Source of the DNA: Halosimplex pelagicum
GTDB taxonomy: Archaea; Halobacteriota; Halobacteria; Halobacteriales; Haloarculaceae
DNA length: 64,000 bases
Direction: 5' to 3'
Assembly (NCBI RefSeq): GCF_013415905.1
Contig: NZ_CP058909.1
Location: 868,001-932,000 of the forward strand
Shown here in pieces: positions 46,978 to 54,709 of this stretch. The position numbers and the translations under genes are program-made. The stretch's first letter is position 1. The number at the start of each line of letters is the position of its first letter. The notes beneath the pieces were generated by a model. The model was not told where the DNA came from, did no database searches, and saw nothing but the letters and a program-made list of their open reading frames with translations.

Positions 46978-49083
46978 ATGACAACCACGAACTCAGAACA
47001 CACGGCGGAGAACACGGAACTGGTCGAGCAGTTCCTCGAACTCTATCGCGACTACTATCGCGAGGAGATGGGGACGCTCGCCCAGCACTACCCGCAGGAA
47101 CAGCAGGCGCTGAACGTCGACTACCACGACATCTTCCGGTACGACCCGGATCTCGCGGACGACTACCTCGCCCATCCCGAGCAGGTCCGTGCCCACGCGG
47201 AGGACGCACTGGTTCGGTACGATCTTCCGGTCGACGTGAAGCTCGGCGACGCACGCGCCCGCGTCCACAACCTCCCGGACGACAAGACGCACTTTCCGGG
47301 GGAGTTCTCACCCTCGGACCACGACGGCGTCCTCCGGTCGATCCGCGGCGAGATCAAGAAGGCGACCGACCCGTACTCCCAGCTGGAGGAGGCGGCCTTC
47401 GAGTGCCAGCGCTGCGGGACGCTCACCCGGATCCCCCAGCGCAACGGCCACTATCAGGAACCGCACGAGTGCCAGAGCTGCGAGCGCCAGGGCCCATTCC
47501 GAATCAACCGCGACCAGTCGGAGTTCATCGACGGGCAGAAGCTGCGCATCCAGACGCCGCCGGAGTACGCCCAGGGTGAGGGTCAGGACATCGACGTGTT
47601 CGTCACGGGCGATCTCACGAACATGGTCACCGCCGGCGACCGGGCGACGGTAACGGGCATCATCAAGCTCGAACAGCAGTCCCAGGGGAATCAGGACACG
47701 GCGAAGTTCGAACCCTACGTCGACGGCCAGCACATCGCCGTCGAGCAGACCGACGCGGAGGACCTCGATATCTCCGCGGAGACACGCGAGCAGATAAAGG
47801 CGCTCGCGGGCGGAGAGCAGGGTGACCCGCTGGAGCTGGCGGCCGAGACACTCGCGCCGAAGATCTACGGCTACGATATCCCCAAGCGGGCGATCGTCCT
47901 ATCGCTGGTCGGCGGCGCGCACGTCGAGTACCAGGACGGCGACTTCGACCGCGGCCAGGTCCACATCCTGCTCATCGGCGACCCCTCGACGGGCAAGTCG
48001 AAGCTCGTCGACCGGGCGGAGGGCGTCGGGTGGCGGGCGGTCGGCGTCTCGGGGACGGGCGCGACGGTCGCCGGCGTGACGGCGACGGCCGTCCAAGACG
48101 ACTTCGGCGACGGGTCGTGGACGCTCGACGCCGGCGCCGCGGTCAAGGCCCATCGCGGCGTGCTCGCCATCGACGAGCTCGACGACATGCCGCCGGAGGT
48201 GCGAGCGGCGCTCCTCGAACCGATGTCGAAACAGTCGATCCACATCACGAAGGGGGGCATCAACACGCACCTGCAGACGCGGATCGCGGCGATCGCCGCG
48301 GCCAACCCCAAACACGGCCGGTTCGATCCCTACGAGCCAGTCGCCGAGCAGTTCGCGTTCGACTCGGCACTGCTGTCGCGGTTCGACCTCGTCTACACGT
48401 TCCGCGACAAGCCCGACGAGGACGAGGACGACGCGGTGGCTCACCACGTGCTCACCGCGCGAGACGCGGCCAAGCGCAACGGGCGCGACATGGACTCGCT
48501 CGAAGACAGCGCCGACCCGCAGGGGCCGATCGAGGTGGAGACGCTGCGGGCGTGGATCGCGCTGGCGAAGCGCCAGCCCGATCCGGTGTTCGCCGACGAG
48601 TCTGTCGAGGAGAGCATCCGCGAGTCGTGGCTCTCGCTCCGTGGGCTGTACGACTACGACGAAAGCGAGCCCGTCCCGGTGACCTTTCGGTCACTGGAGG
48701 GGATCGTCCGCGTCGCGGAGGCGGCTGCGCGCTTCGAACTCTCGGAGACGATCGAGCAGCGCCACGTCGACATCGCGACGGAACTGGTCGGGCAGTCCAT
48801 GCAGGACATCGGCCGCGACGAGGACGGCAACCTCGACGCGGACGTGAAGGAGACGGGTGGGTCCAAGGCCCAGAAGGACCGCAAGAAGGAGGTCATCAAC
48901 ACCATCCAAGAACGGCAGTCTGAGGGCGACGACGGTATGGCGGAGATCGACGCGGTCGTCGAGGAGCTGGCGGAGCACTACGACCGCGCCCGCGTCGAGA
49001 AGGACATCGACAGCCTGCTCTACGAGAAGGGTGTGGCGACGGAGCCGAAGACTGGTCACATCCGCTACATCGGGGGGTACTGA
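46978..49083 (+). CDS. Proviral MCM replicative helicase
   Basis: 701 aa, complete. N-terminal domain with OB fold and zinc site (CQRC at about 142, CQSC at about 164), allosteric loop, AAA+ core with Walker A GDPSTGKSK (about 334), Walker B LAIDELDDM (about 395), sensor AIAAANPKHGRFD, arginine finger LLSRFDLVY (about 467), then a winged-helix C-terminus (KEVINTIQERQ onward). Forms a hexamer unwinding DNA at the origin. MCM genes are captured repeatedly by archaeal mobile elements. The start at 46978 is preferred over in-frame 46906 because the repeats would otherwise lie in the coding region. Confidence 0.92.
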   Translation: MTTTNSEHTAENTELVEQFLELYRDYYREEMGTLAQHYPQEQQALNVDYHDIFRYDPDLADDYLAHPEQVRAHAEDALVRYDLPVDVKLGDARARVHNLPDDKTHFPGEFSPSDHDGVLRSIRGEIKKATDPYSQLEEAAFECQRCGTLTRIPQRNGHYQEPHECQSCERQGPFRINRDQSEFIDGQKLRIQTPPEYAQGEGQDIDVFVTGDLTNMVTAGDRATVTGIIKLEQQSQGNQDTAKFEPYVDGQHIAVEQTDAEDLDISAETREQIKALAGGEQGDPLELAAETLAPKIYGYDIPKRAIVLSLVGGAHVEYQDGDFDRGQVHILLIGDPSTGKSKLVDRAEGVGWRAVGVSGTGATVAGVTATAVQDDFGDGSWTLDAGAAVKAHRGVLAIDELDDMPPEVRAALLEPMSKQSIHITKGGINTHLQTRIAAIAAANPKHGRFDPYEPVAEQFAFDSALLSRFDLVYTFRDKPDEDEDDAVAHHVLTARDAAKRNGRDMDSLEDSADPQGPIEVETLRAWIALAKRQPDPVFADESVEESIRESWLSLRGLYDYDESEPVPVTFRSLEGIVRVAEAAARFELSETIEQRHVDIATELVGQSMQDIGRDEDGNLDADVKETGGSKAQKDRKKEVINTIQERQSEGDDGMAEIDAVVEELAEHYDRARVEKDIDSLLYEKGVATEPKTGHIRYIGGY

Positions 49084-49085
49084 CG

Positions 49086-49634
49086 ATGGCGAACGATAAG
49101 ACGAGCGGCGGTACTGAGAACTCGCTGCTTCAAGACGACCGAGCCGACGCGGCCCTATCCGACGATCGAGAGTACCGATACCGGCTAACCCGGACCTGGG
49201 ACACCGAGAAGCCAACGCTGGCGTGGATCATGCTGAATCCCTCCACCGCCGACGAGACGGAGGATGATCCGACGATTCGCCGGTGCATCGGGTATGCGAA
49301 GGACTGGGGCTACGGCTCGATCGTCGTCGGCAACCTGTTCGCAAAGCGGAGCCCCGACCCCGATGCGCTCCGGGAGTGCGACGACCCCGCCGGTCCTCAC
49401 AACATCTTCCACCTTTACGAGATCTGCGAGGATGCTGAGCTCGTGGTCGCGGCTTGGGGCACGAACGGCGCCTACCGCGACCGCGGCCGCAGAGTCGCCG
49501 AGATGCTCGACGCGGACCTGTACGCGCTGGGGACGACGAAGGATGGTCACCCTGTTCACCCGCTCTACCAGCCGTCGGATGCAGAGCCAGAGCCGTGGAA
49601 CAAGCAGTGTCTACACACAGGAGGTGACGAGTAA
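49086..49634 (+). CDS. DUF1643 domain-containing protein
   Basis: 182 aa. The core LAWIMLNPSTADETEDDPTI, then CIGYAKDWGYGSIVVGNLFAKRSPDPDAL and LVVAAWGTNG, is diagnostic of DUF1643, a family of unknown activity common in viruses and plasmids. It follows MCM by 2 nt and ends overlapping the Dam gene, so part of the replication/modification module. Confidence 0.82.
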   Translation: MANDKTSGGTENSLLQDDRADAALSDDREYRYRLTRTWDTEKPTLAWIMLNPSTADETEDDPTIRRCIGYAKDWGYGSIVVGNLFAKRSPDPDALRECDDPAGPHNIFHLYEICEDAELVVAAWGTNGAYRDRGRRVAEMLDADLYALGTTKDGHPVHPLYQPSDAEPEPWNKQCLHTGGDE

Positions 49635-50587
49635 TGTCGAGAGATGATACTGATAGCTACACGAGCGATACTGAGCGTTCGGGCCGGAAGCTCTCGGCGT
49701 TCCCGTACATCGGGAGCAAGACGTATCTCGCGCCGTGGATCGTCGACCACTTCCGCGACCACGAGACGTTCGTGGTTCCGTTCGGTGGCGCGGCTGGCGT
49801 GCTGCTGAACAAACAGAGGAGCCACGCCGAGATCTTCAACGACCGAGACGAGTATGTCGCCGAGTTCTTCGAGGTAGTCCGGGACGATCCCGACGCCCTC
49901 GCCGACGCTGTCCGGAACATCCCGTACTCGCGGGGCATCTACAACCAGTGGTCGCGACGGTTCCGCGACCCGGACCAGGACCTCGCCGCCGAGCGCGTTG
50001 AGCGAGCGGCGCGGTGGGTGTTCCTGCGCTACGCGAGTTTCAGCGGTCGGTACGGACAGCGCGCAGGCTTCGCGACGGATACGCCGCGGAAGGGACCGCA
50101 GAAGTCGGAAATCTGGGCTCGCGTCCCCGAGCGTATCCAGCACCTCCGCGACCGGTTCAAGGGCGTCGCGATCGAGTCGGGCGACTACTCGACCATCTTC
50201 GAGCGGTACGACGAGACGGGCGTACTGTTCTACTGTGACCCGCCGTACGTCGAGGAGAAAGACAACTACTACCGCGGGCCGCTGTTCGACCACGCGTCTC
50301 TCGTCGAGGACCTGGAGGGCCTCGAAGGTGACTGGGCCGTCTCGTACTCGGAGCCGCCCGCCGGACTCGAAGACATCGCGACGGCCGTCGTCGAGCGCGA
50401 TTACAGTCGGTCGGCGTCTCTCGACAACAGCTCCCGACCGGAGCGGTTGTACCTCTCGTACGACCCGGCCGACGCTCCGAAGTTCGTCGACGCGTCGACG
50501 GCGCAGACGACTTTGGTTCAGGCCGACGGCGGACGCAACGATCGTTCAGTAGACACGGGGACTGAGCAACCGGAGGGGTCCGAGTGA
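49634..50587 (+). CDS. DNA adenine N6-methyltransferase (Dam, D12 class)
   Basis: 317 aa. SAM-binding motif PFGGAAGVLLNK (about 48) and catalytic motif DPPYVEE (about 201); the N-terminal FPYIGSKTYLAPWIVDHF is typical of D12 enzymes, and SLVEDLEGLEGDWAVSYSEPP is a distinctive D12 region. Alpha-type order. The target is probably an adenine in a short site; no restriction partner is adjacent, so it is likely an anti-restriction or replication-marking orphan methylase. Confidence 0.9.
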   Translation: MSRDDTDSYTSDTERSGRKLSAFPYIGSKTYLAPWIVDHFRDHETFVVPFGGAAGVLLNKQRSHAEIFNDRDEYVAEFFEVVRDDPDALADAVRNIPYSRGIYNQWSRRFRDPDQDLAAERVERAARWVFLRYASFSGRYGQRAGFATDTPRKGPQKSEIWARVPERIQHLRDRFKGVAIESGDYSTIFERYDETGVLFYCDPPYVEEKDNYYRGPLFDHASLVEDLEGLEGDWAVSYSEPPAGLEDIATAVVERDYSRSASLDNSSRPERLYLSYDPADAPKFVDASTAQTTLVQADGGRNDRSVDTGTEQPEGSE

Positions 50588-50952
50588 GCACCGACGAAAC
50601 CCGCGCCGACCGCAAGGAACGCTACGAGCGCGTCCTCTCCACGGTCGCCCACAACACGGGCGGCGTCCAGCATCCGGGCTGTCGCCCGTACCAGATCCGG
50701 CTGATCCTCTGCGCCCACGCGAACCTCCCGGTCGACGGCGTCGAGCGGTCGATCCGCGCGGCCGTCGAGAACGACGACCTGTACAAGTGGCGGGACAGCA
50801 GCGGCCACACCCGTCTCACGCTCGCGACCAAGCCGGACCTGCGGAACGTCGCCGAGTACTGGGCGGGCCGTGGCGACCAGCGCCGACTCGAAGCGGCGAA
50901 CCAAGCGATCGAGCGGGTCTGGGGCGAGCACGGCCCCCCGGGGAAACGATGA
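50584..50952 (+). CDS. Hypothetical proviral protein, possible winged helix
   Basis: 122 aa. GTG start overlapping the Dam stop by 4 nt. RPYQIRLILCAHANLPVDGVERSI and SSGHTRLTLATKPDLRNVAEYW suggest a helix-turn-helix with wing. It overlaps the next gene (ATGA). Unknown, maybe a regulator. Confidence 0.6.
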   Translation: MSTDETRADRKERYERVLSTVAHNTGGVQHPGCRPYQIRLILCAHANLPVDGVERSIRAAVENDDLYKWRDSSGHTRLTLATKPDLRNVAEYWAGRGDQRRLEAANQAIERVWGEHGPPGKR

Positions 50953-51197
50953 CCGACCAGGCCCTCATCGCCGACGACTACGTCATCGACGCGACGCCGA
51001 CGGAGAAGCTGCTGTACGTAGCACTCCGCCAGCACGGGCCCTGCACGCAGAACGAACTCGTCGAGCTGACCGGGACGGCGCCGCGGACGGCCCGGCTCCG
51101 CCTGCGCGAGCTCGTCGAGGCGGGCGTCGTCGAGAAGCGCCCCAACATCCACGACGCTCGCCAGTCGCTGTACTCCCTCGCCACCCCCTCCCCCTGA
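50949..51197 (+). CDS. Winged-helix DNA-binding protein (MarR/ArsR-like)
   Basis: 82 aa; KLLYVALRQHGPCTQNELVE, then TGTAPRTARLRLRELVEAGV and VEKRPNIHDARQSLYSL form a full winged helix. A likely proviral repressor/activator of the adjacent module. ATG overlaps the upstream stop by 4 nt. Confidence 0.76.
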   Translation: MTDQALIADDYVIDATPTEKLLYVALRQHGPCTQNELVELTGTAPRTARLRLRELVEAGVVEKRPNIHDARQSLYSLATPSP

Positions 51198-51322
51198 GGC
51201 GAGGAAATGCCGGTATATCACGCTTTTTACGGCCAGCGAGTACAGTTTAGCCTACACCTTCACGGGGTTCGTGGCACGGTGTTGAGAGCACCGGGCCTAC
51301 GTAGCTGCTGTTTTCACCAGCC

Positions 51323-51946
51323 ATGTCCGTAACATCCACCCAGCGAGAGCGATACGACTGTGATCGGGACGCCTGCGAGCAGACGTTCCCGAAAGGCGCC
51401 GGCGCCGAGGGCTCGTACTGCTCCCAGCGATGTGCCGACCTCGTGACTGGTCGCAACCTCGTCCAGCACATCCAGCGGGACCACCGCTTCTGTCACAACT
51501 GCTTCCGGCAGGTCAAAGAGATCGAGCGCGTCGACAAGACGCTCATCGTCGGGCCCGTCGAGCACGACTCGGTGGCCGACACGTTCGCCGACTGCATCGT
51601 CGGCTACGAGCACCTCACCGAGCACGGCGAGCTGGGCGAGCGCCAGGACGGCCATTACGTCCTCGACGAGGACGCCGGCGGCCGGGCGCCGTCGGGGGAC
51701 GCCGTCGTCACGGGCACGGTCTGCTCGTGCGGGACGACGGACCACCGCGACGACTACCTCAGGCGCGAGGGCATCACGTCGACACCGGCGGCGGCCCGGC
51801 GGCTCTGTGATATCCTCGCGCTGCTCGGCCGGGAAGACCAGCACGACAAGACGGTCGACGCGACGCAGCTGGTCGACGCCGTCGGTGGCGATCCCGCGAC
51901 GGCCGACTGGGAGCGGGCGGTCGGCGAGGCGATCGAGCCGAGGTGA
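51323..51946 (+). CDS. Cys-rich zinc-finger protein, hypothetical (proviral)
   Basis: 207 aa with an N-terminal zinc-binding cluster (CDRDACEQTF, YCSQRC, HRFCHNC), a central CSCGTTDH and helical remainder (AARRLCDILALLGREDQHDK). Probably DNA/RNA or protein binding. Preceded by a 125-nt gap with ACTTT/TTTAG-rich sequence. Family not known. Confidence 0.65.
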   Translation: MSVTSTQRERYDCDRDACEQTFPKGAGAEGSYCSQRCADLVTGRNLVQHIQRDHRFCHNCFRQVKEIERVDKTLIVGPVEHDSVADTFADCIVGYEHLTEHGELGERQDGHYVLDEDAGGRAPSGDAVVTGTVCSCGTTDHRDDYLRREGITSTPAAARRLCDILALLGREDQHDKTVDATQLVDAVGGDPATADWERAVGEAIEPR

Positions 51947-52012
51947 ACACGCGCCGGACTACTTTCACTCCGGTTTTCGGAGTTTAAAGTCCCTCTCCTC
52001 CGAAATCTGCCC

Positions 52013-52651
52013 ATGGCTCGGGGTGCATATACTGGGGAGAAATGGGCGGTCGCGCGTAGTGCTGCACTCGCTCGCGACAACGGGCGGTGTCAGGACTGTG
52101 GTTCCGAGGACGACCTTCATGTCCACCACATCAAGCCCGTTCGAGAGTTCGATGTGCCAGCGGACGCGCACTACGTAGAGAACCTCGTCGTCCTCTGCAA
52201 GTACTGTCACAAGACGTGGGAGGGCCGAGACGACAGGCCGCGGCTCGCAGAGGTAGAACCCGGGCTGCTGGTCCGCGAGGTCGTCTCAGAGTTGGTGACC
52301 GACACCGTCGACCGGTTCATGCTGGAAGTCACGCCAGAAGTGCTCTACGACCGCGTCGTCTGGTTCTCGTCCAACATCTGCACGAACTGCCACGAAAGGG
52401 CTACTGGACGCAGTCTGTGTCCTGGCTGTGGTGCCAGCAACGGGGCGAAGTCGAAGCAAACGCTCTCGGTGCGGGAATCGATCGACCGGACCCATACCCT
52501 CATCGACCGCCTCGAAGACCGCGACATCCCGTTCGACGAGGACGTTCTCTACGACACCGTTCGGGAACTCAAATCAGAGGAGGAGATGGCAGATGATCGG
52601 GAAATGTATCGACAGGCGGTCGGTGAATCGGTTCGGGCAGCAGTCCAGTAA
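52013..52651 (+). CDS. HNH endonuclease
   Basis: 212 aa. HNH core: CQDCGSEDDLHVHHIKP (metal Cys pair and catalytic HH), then NLVVLCKYCHKTWE closing the zinc knuckle. A second zinc element CTNCHERATGRSLCPGCG lies at about 122-140. Adjacent HNH proteins often help terminase cleave concatemers in tailed viruses; here the terminase is about 1.3-2 kb downstream. ATG start 66 nt after the previous gene; TTTAAAG-like promoter at about 51984. Confidence 0.85.
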   Translation: MARGAYTGEKWAVARSAALARDNGRCQDCGSEDDLHVHHIKPVREFDVPADAHYVENLVVLCKYCHKTWEGRDDRPRLAEVEPGLLVREVVSELVTDTVDRFMLEVTPEVLYDRVVWFSSNICTNCHERATGRSLCPGCGASNGAKSKQTLSVRESIDRTHTLIDRLEDRDIPFDEDVLYDTVRELKSEEEMADDREMYRQAVGESVRAAVQ

Positions 52652-52672
52652 CAACGCGGCAGTTTTCCAGCC

Positions 52673-52837
52673 ATGAGCGTCCAGGAAGTCCAGACGACGA
52701 TCGCCGGTCGCGAGGTCTCCGGCGAGATCGTCGCCCGCGAGCCCACGGCGGACTACGGGCGCGGCCCTCGCGACGAGCTCGTCCTCGACGTGGACGGGTC
52801 GACTTGGCGCGTCGACGAGGACGATCTCGATGGGTGA
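52673..52837 (+). CDS. Small beta-rich protein, hypothetical (proviral)
   Basis: 54 aa. Alternating strands (TTIAGREVSGEIVAREP, DELVLDVDGSTWRVDEDDL) suggest a small beta barrel. Overlaps the next gene by 8 nt. No family known. Confidence 0.5.
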   Translation: MSVQEVQTTIAGREVSGEIVAREPTADYGRGPRDELVLDVDGSTWRVDEDDLDG

Positions 52838-53045
52838 GCACGTCGTCGAGGCGTGTCCGAACTGCGACCGGTGCGATATCCACCGCCGACTGCGCAAAGA
52901 GCCGGCGTTCCTGTGCGACAAGTGCCAGCACGAGTTCGAGGAGCCCGTCGAACGCCCGCCCAAGTGTCGCAGTAGCGGATCGCGATCCTCGTTGGACGGT
53001 CTCGATCCGGAGGATCTGGGCCTGTCACCGATCGGCGAGCGCTAA
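52830..53045 (+). CDS. Zinc-ribbon protein, 71 aa (proviral)
   Basis: CPNCDRCDIHRRLRKEP then CDKCQHEF form a four-Cys ribbon; the C-terminus is polar. Overlaps the previous gene by 8 nt. Likely DNA-binding. Confidence 0.65.
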   Translation: MGEHVVEACPNCDRCDIHRRLRKEPAFLCDKCQHEFEEPVERPPKCRSSGSRSSLDGLDPEDLGLSPIGER

Positions 53046-53372
53046 CACCATCCCCGATGACGCCCGCCCGGGTAGGGCGGTCACGTTCGAGATGCCGAGG
53101 GGCGTACCAACGCGAGACGGTGCGAGGCACACGAGGGGCCACAACGTCGACGACCGCATACAGGACGGTCAGACCCGCGCGGTTACTGCGCACTCTGCGG
53201 ATTCGATTCGTGAGTCGGTGACTCCTCCACGTCACACCCACTGCCACTCCGGCCCCATCTGTCGTCGCAAGAGACGCCGCGATGCCCTATCGGCTCCCGG
53301 GACAACCGGGAGACGGGCTACCCGCGGCGTCCCGGGGAGCATCTCCCCGGGGGCGACCTTTTGGATGACCCC
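53046..53372 (+). other. Non-coding island with two strong hairpins
   Basis: 327 bp without a supported gene in an otherwise packed region. Hairpin 1: CTCCCGG (53293-53299) with CCGGGAG (53305-53311). Hairpin 2: CCCGGGGAG (53331-53339), loop CAT, CTCCCCGGG (53343-53351), then ACCTTTT. Candidates: transcript terminator, packaging (pac/cos) site or regulatory RNA. Confidence 0.5.
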
Positions 53373-53633
53373 ATGGCGACCTCGAACAGCCCATCGCTCA
53401 AACAAGAGCTACGAGACTGCAACGACACGCTGGACAGCTACCTGAGGAGTCACGTCGGGATGACGCTCAAGACCTACAAACTCATCAAGGCCGTGACGCA
53501 ACTGGTCGGCGCCGCCGCCGGGATCTACGCGATGCGGCTGGGGGCGCCGCCGCTGGCCGCCTTCGCGCTGGTCGCGATCATCATCTCCGGCCCCGAGGCC
53601 CTGGAGTACCTCATCAACGACGCCGAGGCCTGA
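53373..53633 (+). CDS. Small membrane protein, possible holin-like (proviral)
   Basis: 86 aa with two hydrophobic segments (LIKAVTQLVGAAAGIYAM and PPLAAFALVAIIISGPEAL). Polar helical N-terminus (SLKQELRDCNDTLDSYL). The in-frame TTG at 53361 is rejected in favour of the ATG. Small two-helix proteins near terminase are sometimes holins, but no lysis gene is visible. It follows hairpin 2 by about 20 nt. Confidence 0.6.
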   Translation: MATSNSPSLKQELRDCNDTLDSYLRSHVGMTLKTYKLIKAVTQLVGAAAGIYAMRLGAPPLAAFALVAIIISGPEALEYLINDAEA

Positions 53634-53635
53634 CC

Positions 53636-53923
53636 ATGTCGCTGATCCCATCGAGCACGGACGAATCCGAGACCGAGCGCGACGGCCTGTTCTCGACACT
53701 TCGGGAGTTCCACGCCGCGATCGTCGGCCTGGCCGTCGGCGTGGTCGTCGGGCTGACCGGCCACTACGAACTCGCCGCCCTGTTCGTGTTCATCGCACTG
53801 GGCGCGAAGTTCGGGTCGGTGAAGTACCTCTCCGATGTCCGCCGGGAGCCCTGGTACGCGCTGGGGCTGTTCCTCGTTGGTCTCGGAATCGTGAGGGGTC
53901 TACAGACGGTTGCACTCGGCTGA
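53636..53923 (+). CDS. Small membrane protein, hypothetical (proviral)
   Basis: 95 aa with three hydrophobic segments (AAIVGLAVGVVVGLTG, LAALFVFIALGAKFG, ALGLFLVGLGIVRGL). ATG 2 nt after the previous stop; likely forms a pair with the 86-aa protein. Might be lytic or virion membrane related; no family recognised. Confidence 0.6.
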   Translation: MSLIPSSTDESETERDGLFSTLREFHAAIVGLAVGVVVGLTGHYELAALFVFIALGAKFGSVKYLSDVRREPWYALGLFLVGLGIVRGLQTVALG

Positions 53924-53934
53924 CTGCACCCCTA

Positions 53935-53947
53935 TTTAAAATATATA
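53935..53947 (+). promoter_or_regulatory. TATA box of the structural gene operon
   Basis: TTTAAAATATATA about 34-46 nt upstream of the ATG at 53981. It is the strongest AT run in the provirus and likely drives the late genes. Confidence 0.65.
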
Positions 53948-53980
53948 CCACGTCGCGACGCAACGCGACGGTTTCCACCC

Positions 53981-54709
53981 ATGTCCACACGCGACCGCCG
54001 AGTCCATCTCGCCCTGAAGTGGCATCACCTCGACAATCTCAGCGTCGAGGAGATCCGCGAGCGCTTCGAGCAGGAGGGTATCGGCAGCTACGCCCGGTCG
54101 ACCGTCCGCGACTACCTCAACGAGCAGCCCAAAGAGGAGGTCATCGAGGCCATCGAGCAGCGCCACGCCGACGTGCGCCTGCAGATCGCCGAGCGCGAGG
54201 AGCAGCTCTACCAGCGCGCTCGCGAGGCCGAGCTCGAGGCGACCGAGGACCAGCCCATCGTCCGGGTCGTCCCGAAGACCGAACGCGTCCGTCGCGACCG
54301 GGAGACACCCAAGCGGGTGCCCGACTGGGAGATCGTCGACATCGACGACCCCGACCGACCCGAGTGGGCGAGCGAGCGCGACGTGATCGTCCGATTCACC
54401 GGTGACGAGACTCGCGTCCAGCCTGGCGAGGAGTACCCCGTCCAGGCCGTCGACGGATCGCCTCGGTACACGAAGGAGTTCGACGGCCTGCAGCGGGACC
54501 AGCCGGACCGGAAGTCCCGGGCGATGGCCCGGCAGGAGCAGTCCAGTCACCTGCAGGCGAAGGGCGACGCGCTCGGCGTCTACAAGGAGCGCGTCGAACT
54601 CGAAGGGTCGTTGGAGACGGAGTCGACGGTCGGCCTGGACGAGGAGACCAAGGAAATCGCCCGCGAGGTGCTCCGGGAGCGATATTCGGAGGGTGACGAT
54701 GGCGAGTAA
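53981..54709 (+). CDS. Probable terminase small subunit
   Basis: 242 aa. N-terminal helix-turn-helix (LDNLSVEEIRERFEQ, SYARSTVRDYLNEQ) for recognising viral DNA, an acidic coiled coil (IEAIEQRHADVRLQIAEREE) and a C-terminus overlapping the large subunit gene by 11 nt. Assignment rests on this order and HTH; no diagnostic small-terminase motif was seen. Confidence 0.68.
   Translation: MSTRDRRVHLALKWHHLDNLSVEEIRERFEQEGIGSYARSTVRDYLNEQPKEEVIEAIEQRHADVRLQIAEREEQLYQRAREAELEATEDQPIVRVVPKTERVRRDRETPKRVPDWEIVDIDDPDRPEWASERDVIVRFTGDETRVQPGEEYPVQAVDGSPRYTKEFDGLQRDQPDRKSRAMARQEQSSHLQAKGDALGVYKERVELEGSLETESTVGLDEETKEIAREVLRERYSEGDDGE

Noticed and set aside
53090-53230. Possible short Cys/His protein ending in YCALCGFDS
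   Set aside because: No start codon after the last in-frame stop; frame not otherwise supported.
53361-53372. TTG start for the 86-aa membrane protein
   Set aside because: An in-frame ATG lies 12 nt downstream; the TTG is in the run following the hairpin.
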